A DNA stretch of 7,065 nucleotides. Origin: an uncultured Brachyspira sp. GTDB taxonomy: Bacteria > Cyanobacteriota > Vampirovibrionia > Gastranaerophilales > Gastranaerophilaceae. Location: the NCBI GenBank assembly GCA_900321895.1, contig ONYB01000172.1, forward strand, positions 1-7,065, given 5' to 3'. Shown here piece by piece: positions 6,068-7,065 of the stretch; position 1 is the stretch's first letter; every line of letters begins with the position of its first letter. Below the pieces are notes generated by a model. It did no database searches. It had not been told where the DNA came from and saw nothing but the letters and a program-made list of their open reading frames with translations. The translations under genes and the position numbers were made by a program.

Positions 6068-6775
6068 AATAAAATCGGCAAAGAGCATGTAAACTGTTGA
6101 TAATATGGCCGCTTGAGTTGTGGAGGTACCGACTTCTTTTGCACCGCCTTTGGTTTCATAACCTTGGGTCGCACAGACGAGGGCAATCAAGAGCCCGAAG
6201 ACCGCGGCTTTCAGAAGGCTTATATAAATATCTTTTGTTGCAAGCCATGCCCAAACTGAATACATATACCTGTCCGGGTGAAGCCCGATAGTGAGTTTTG
6301 ACACGAATAACCCGCCCCCGATGCCGACGATTTCGGCAAGCAAAACCACCATTGGAACGGTAACGGTAGCAGCAATAAGCCTTGGAGTGAAGTAGTAGCC
6401 GACAGGGTCGACTTTGAGGGTTTTCATTGCATCAACTTGGGACGTAACCTGCATGTTTGCAATTTCTGCAGAAATTGCCGTACCTGCTCTTGCTCCGATA
6501 GAGAGTGCAACAAACCCCGGAGCGATTTCTCTAATCATAACAATAGCAATAGTTCCGCCGATGTAGGCTTCTGCACCGGACATAAGGAATTGTTTAGCAA
6601 CTTGAATAGCGATAACCGCCGCCGCAATGAATGCGATAATTAATGAAATCGGAATTGAATCATAGCTGATAGCAACAGCTTGATTTATGATAGAATCCAT
6701 ACGAACTTGCCCGCTAAACAGGTATTTCAAACTCCTTATTAAATTTTGAACGCATAGTCCTAAAAATTTAATCAT
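6041..6775 (-). CDS. mlaE: MlaE/TGD1-family ABC transporter permease (lipid transport)
   Basis: The 244-residue protein is an integral membrane permease of the MlaE (Ycf63/TGD1) family. This family works with an MCE-domain lipid-binding protein and an MlaF-type ATPase to move phospholipids between membranes. An N-terminal amphipathic helix (about 1-25) precedes hydrophobic segments near 41-60, 70-90, 130-158, 180-204 and 222-243. The family core is clear: GARAGTAISAEIANM (94-108), then QVDAM (113-117), VDP and PR near 122-132 ahead of the hydrophobic PMVVLL, and the C-terminal GGAKEVGTSTTQA (210-222). Length is normal for the family. The ATPase and MCE partners are not adjacent; cyanobacterial and plastid relatives are also often encoded apart. 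ATG 6775 is kept as start because the N-terminal helix is a family feature. It lacks a Shine-Dalgarno site and lies about 9 bases from a -10 box. The symbol denotes family membership, not proven orthology. Confidence 0.93.
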   Translation of the reverse strand: MIKFLGLCVQNLIRSLKYLFSGQVRMDSIINQAVAISYDSIPISLIIAFIAAAVIAIQVAKQFLMSGAEAYIGGTIAIVMIREIAPGFVALSIGARAGTAISAEIANMQVTSQVDAMKTLKVDPVGYYFTPRLIAATVTVPMVVLLAEIVGIGGGLFVSKLTIGLHPDRYMYSVWAWLATKDIYISLLKAAVFGLLIALVCATQGYETKGGAKEVGTSTTQAAILSTVYMLFADFIINLIFYIG

Positions 6776-6784
6776 CGCAAACTT

Positions 6785-6810
6785 ATTATATCATGAATAA
6801 ATAAAGTCAA
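6785..6810 (-). promoter_or_regulatory. promoter of the mlaE-like gene, leaderless geometry
   Basis: On the minus strand TTGACT (6810-6805) precedes a perfect TATAAT (6790-6785) that carries an extended TGA in front. The spacing is 14 bases, short for a -35/-10 pair. An overlapping TAATAA (6788-6783) gives 16. Either way transcription would start within a few bases of the ATG at 6775, and no ribosome site lies between. Confidence 0.5.
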
Positions 6811-6827
6811 GGTTATAAATTTAAACT

Positions 6828-6983
6828 ATGGATGAAAAAGAGTTATTAAAGAATTTGAACGCCCGTTGTTTTGAGCTTCACGAAAAACAACATGCGTTCG
6901 TATCGCCCAATGCAAATTCTGATTTTCTTCCTCTTATAGCAAAAATAAACATAAAAAATTTGCGTTTGGTGCGATTCGCTTGA
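6828..6983 (+). CDS. Possible 51-residue ORF reading into the repeat element, doubtful gene
   Basis: ATG 6828 opens a frame that begins MDEKELLKNLNARCFELHEK and ends at TGA 6981-6983. There is no Shine-Dalgarno site. A TATAAA box (6814-6819) lies 8 bases upstream, so only leaderless expression is plausible. The first 10 codons precede the repeat; the remainder is inside it. Past the stop the same frame continues with a related motif (CELHEQ against CFELHEK), then a TAG at 7032-7034, and then the repeated NARCFELHEK at the window edge. The 177-bp repeat offset is a multiple of three. It may be a small real gene start interrupted by a repeat insertion, or simply an open stretch. I recognise no family. 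Confidence 0.25.
   Translation: MDEKELLKNLNARCFELHEKQHAFVSPNANSDFLPLIAKINIKNLRLVRFA
6857..6888 (+). repeat. direct repeat, copy 1 (32 bp exact)
   Basis: This block starts GAACGCCCGTTGTTTTGAGC and is identical over 32 bases to 7034-7065. The left boundary is sharp: the preceding bases differ (T against A). The right boundary cannot be set because copy 2 runs into the window end. The unit is therefore at least 32 bp, with an offset of 177 bp. Confidence 0.85.
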
Positions 6984-7019
6984 GCTGTTTGCGAGCTGCA
7001 CGAGCAATTACAGCTCAGG
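6979..7019. repeat. inverted repeat / hairpin between the direct repeats
   Basis: CTTGAGCTGT (6979-6988) pairs with ACAGCTCAGG (7010-7019) over 10 positions, including one G-U pair. The 21-base loop itself holds TTGC (6989-6992) and GCAA (7004-7007), which can extend the stem with a small bulge. The block 6961-7020 has 32 G/C in 60 bases, against 12 in 60 for 6781-6840, so its composition differs sharply from the flanking promoter region. Confidence 0.6.
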
Positions 7020-7033
7020 ATGCCCGTAGGGTA

Positions 7034-7065
7034 GAACGCCCGTTGTTTTGAGCTTCACGAAAAAC
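7034..7065 (+). repeat. direct repeat, copy 2, cut by the window end
   Basis: Identical over all 32 available bases to 6857-6888. It is preceded by GCCCGTAGGGTA rather than the AT-rich sequence before copy 1, so copy 2 starts within element-like sequence. It may continue beyond the window as further tandem units. Confidence 0.85.

Noticed and set aside
6979..7019. tRNA or rho-independent terminator in the hairpin region
   Set aside because: No cloverleaf, T-loop or CCA signals are present, and no T-run follows the stem on either strand.
6857..7065. CRISPR array at the right edge
   Set aside because: Only two copies are seen, 145 bases apart, far beyond normal spacer length, and no cas gene is present.

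Overview
The window is AT-rich bacterial DNA carrying six clear protein genes and a short repeat-associated reading frame. It most resembles a gut Vampirovibrionia/'Melainabacteria' genome (order Gastranaerophilales, non-photosynthetic relatives of cyanobacteria). The main reason is the gene at 709-2382. Its first residues (MGLSASQARLLSI...) and its last ~60 residues (LDTEHNALQTEY...) match, from memory, a large protein family I associate with that lineage. The lone MlaE/TGD1-type permease and the type IV pilus-like ATPase relative fit but do not prove this. No database search was possible, so the taxonomic call is an inference.

Layout: 3-581 (+) is the 3' part of a TPR protein cut by the left edge. 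709-2382 (+) encodes the lineage-type coiled-coil-ended protein with a Cys-rich middle. 2444-4123 (+) encodes a soluble hybrid sensor histidine kinase (degenerate receiver, GAF-like, HisKA, HATPase_c). 4262-4624 (+) encodes a stand-alone receiver-domain response regulator with its own good extended -10 promoter. 4632-6017 (+), 7 bases later and surely co-transcribed, encodes a GspE/PilB-like protein that keeps the Walker A motif but has lost most other catalytic signatures. 6041-6775 (-) converges on it and encodes an MlaE-family lipid ABC permease. 6828-6983 (+) is a doubtful 51-codon frame lying in a more GC-rich stretch. That stretch holds a 32-bp exact direct repeat (6857-6888 and 7034-7065, offset 177 bp) and a 10-bp-stem inverted repeat, and the window ends inside the second copy.

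How the genes may work together: the kinase, the single-domain regulator and the degenerate secretion/pilus ATPase form a plausible signalling unit. The kinase would sense a cytosolic signal through its GAF-like domain and phosphorylate the CheY-like regulator, which would act by protein contact, perhaps on the co-encoded ATPase relative or on an authentic PilB/PilT elsewhere. This is inference from gene order.

The most interesting points are the pseudo-ATPase paired with a receiver, the protein of 709-2382 with conserved ends and a variable Cys-rich core, the repeat element at the right edge, and a recurring arrangement in which -10-like boxes sit 6-9 bases before SD-less start codons (possible leaderless transcripts).
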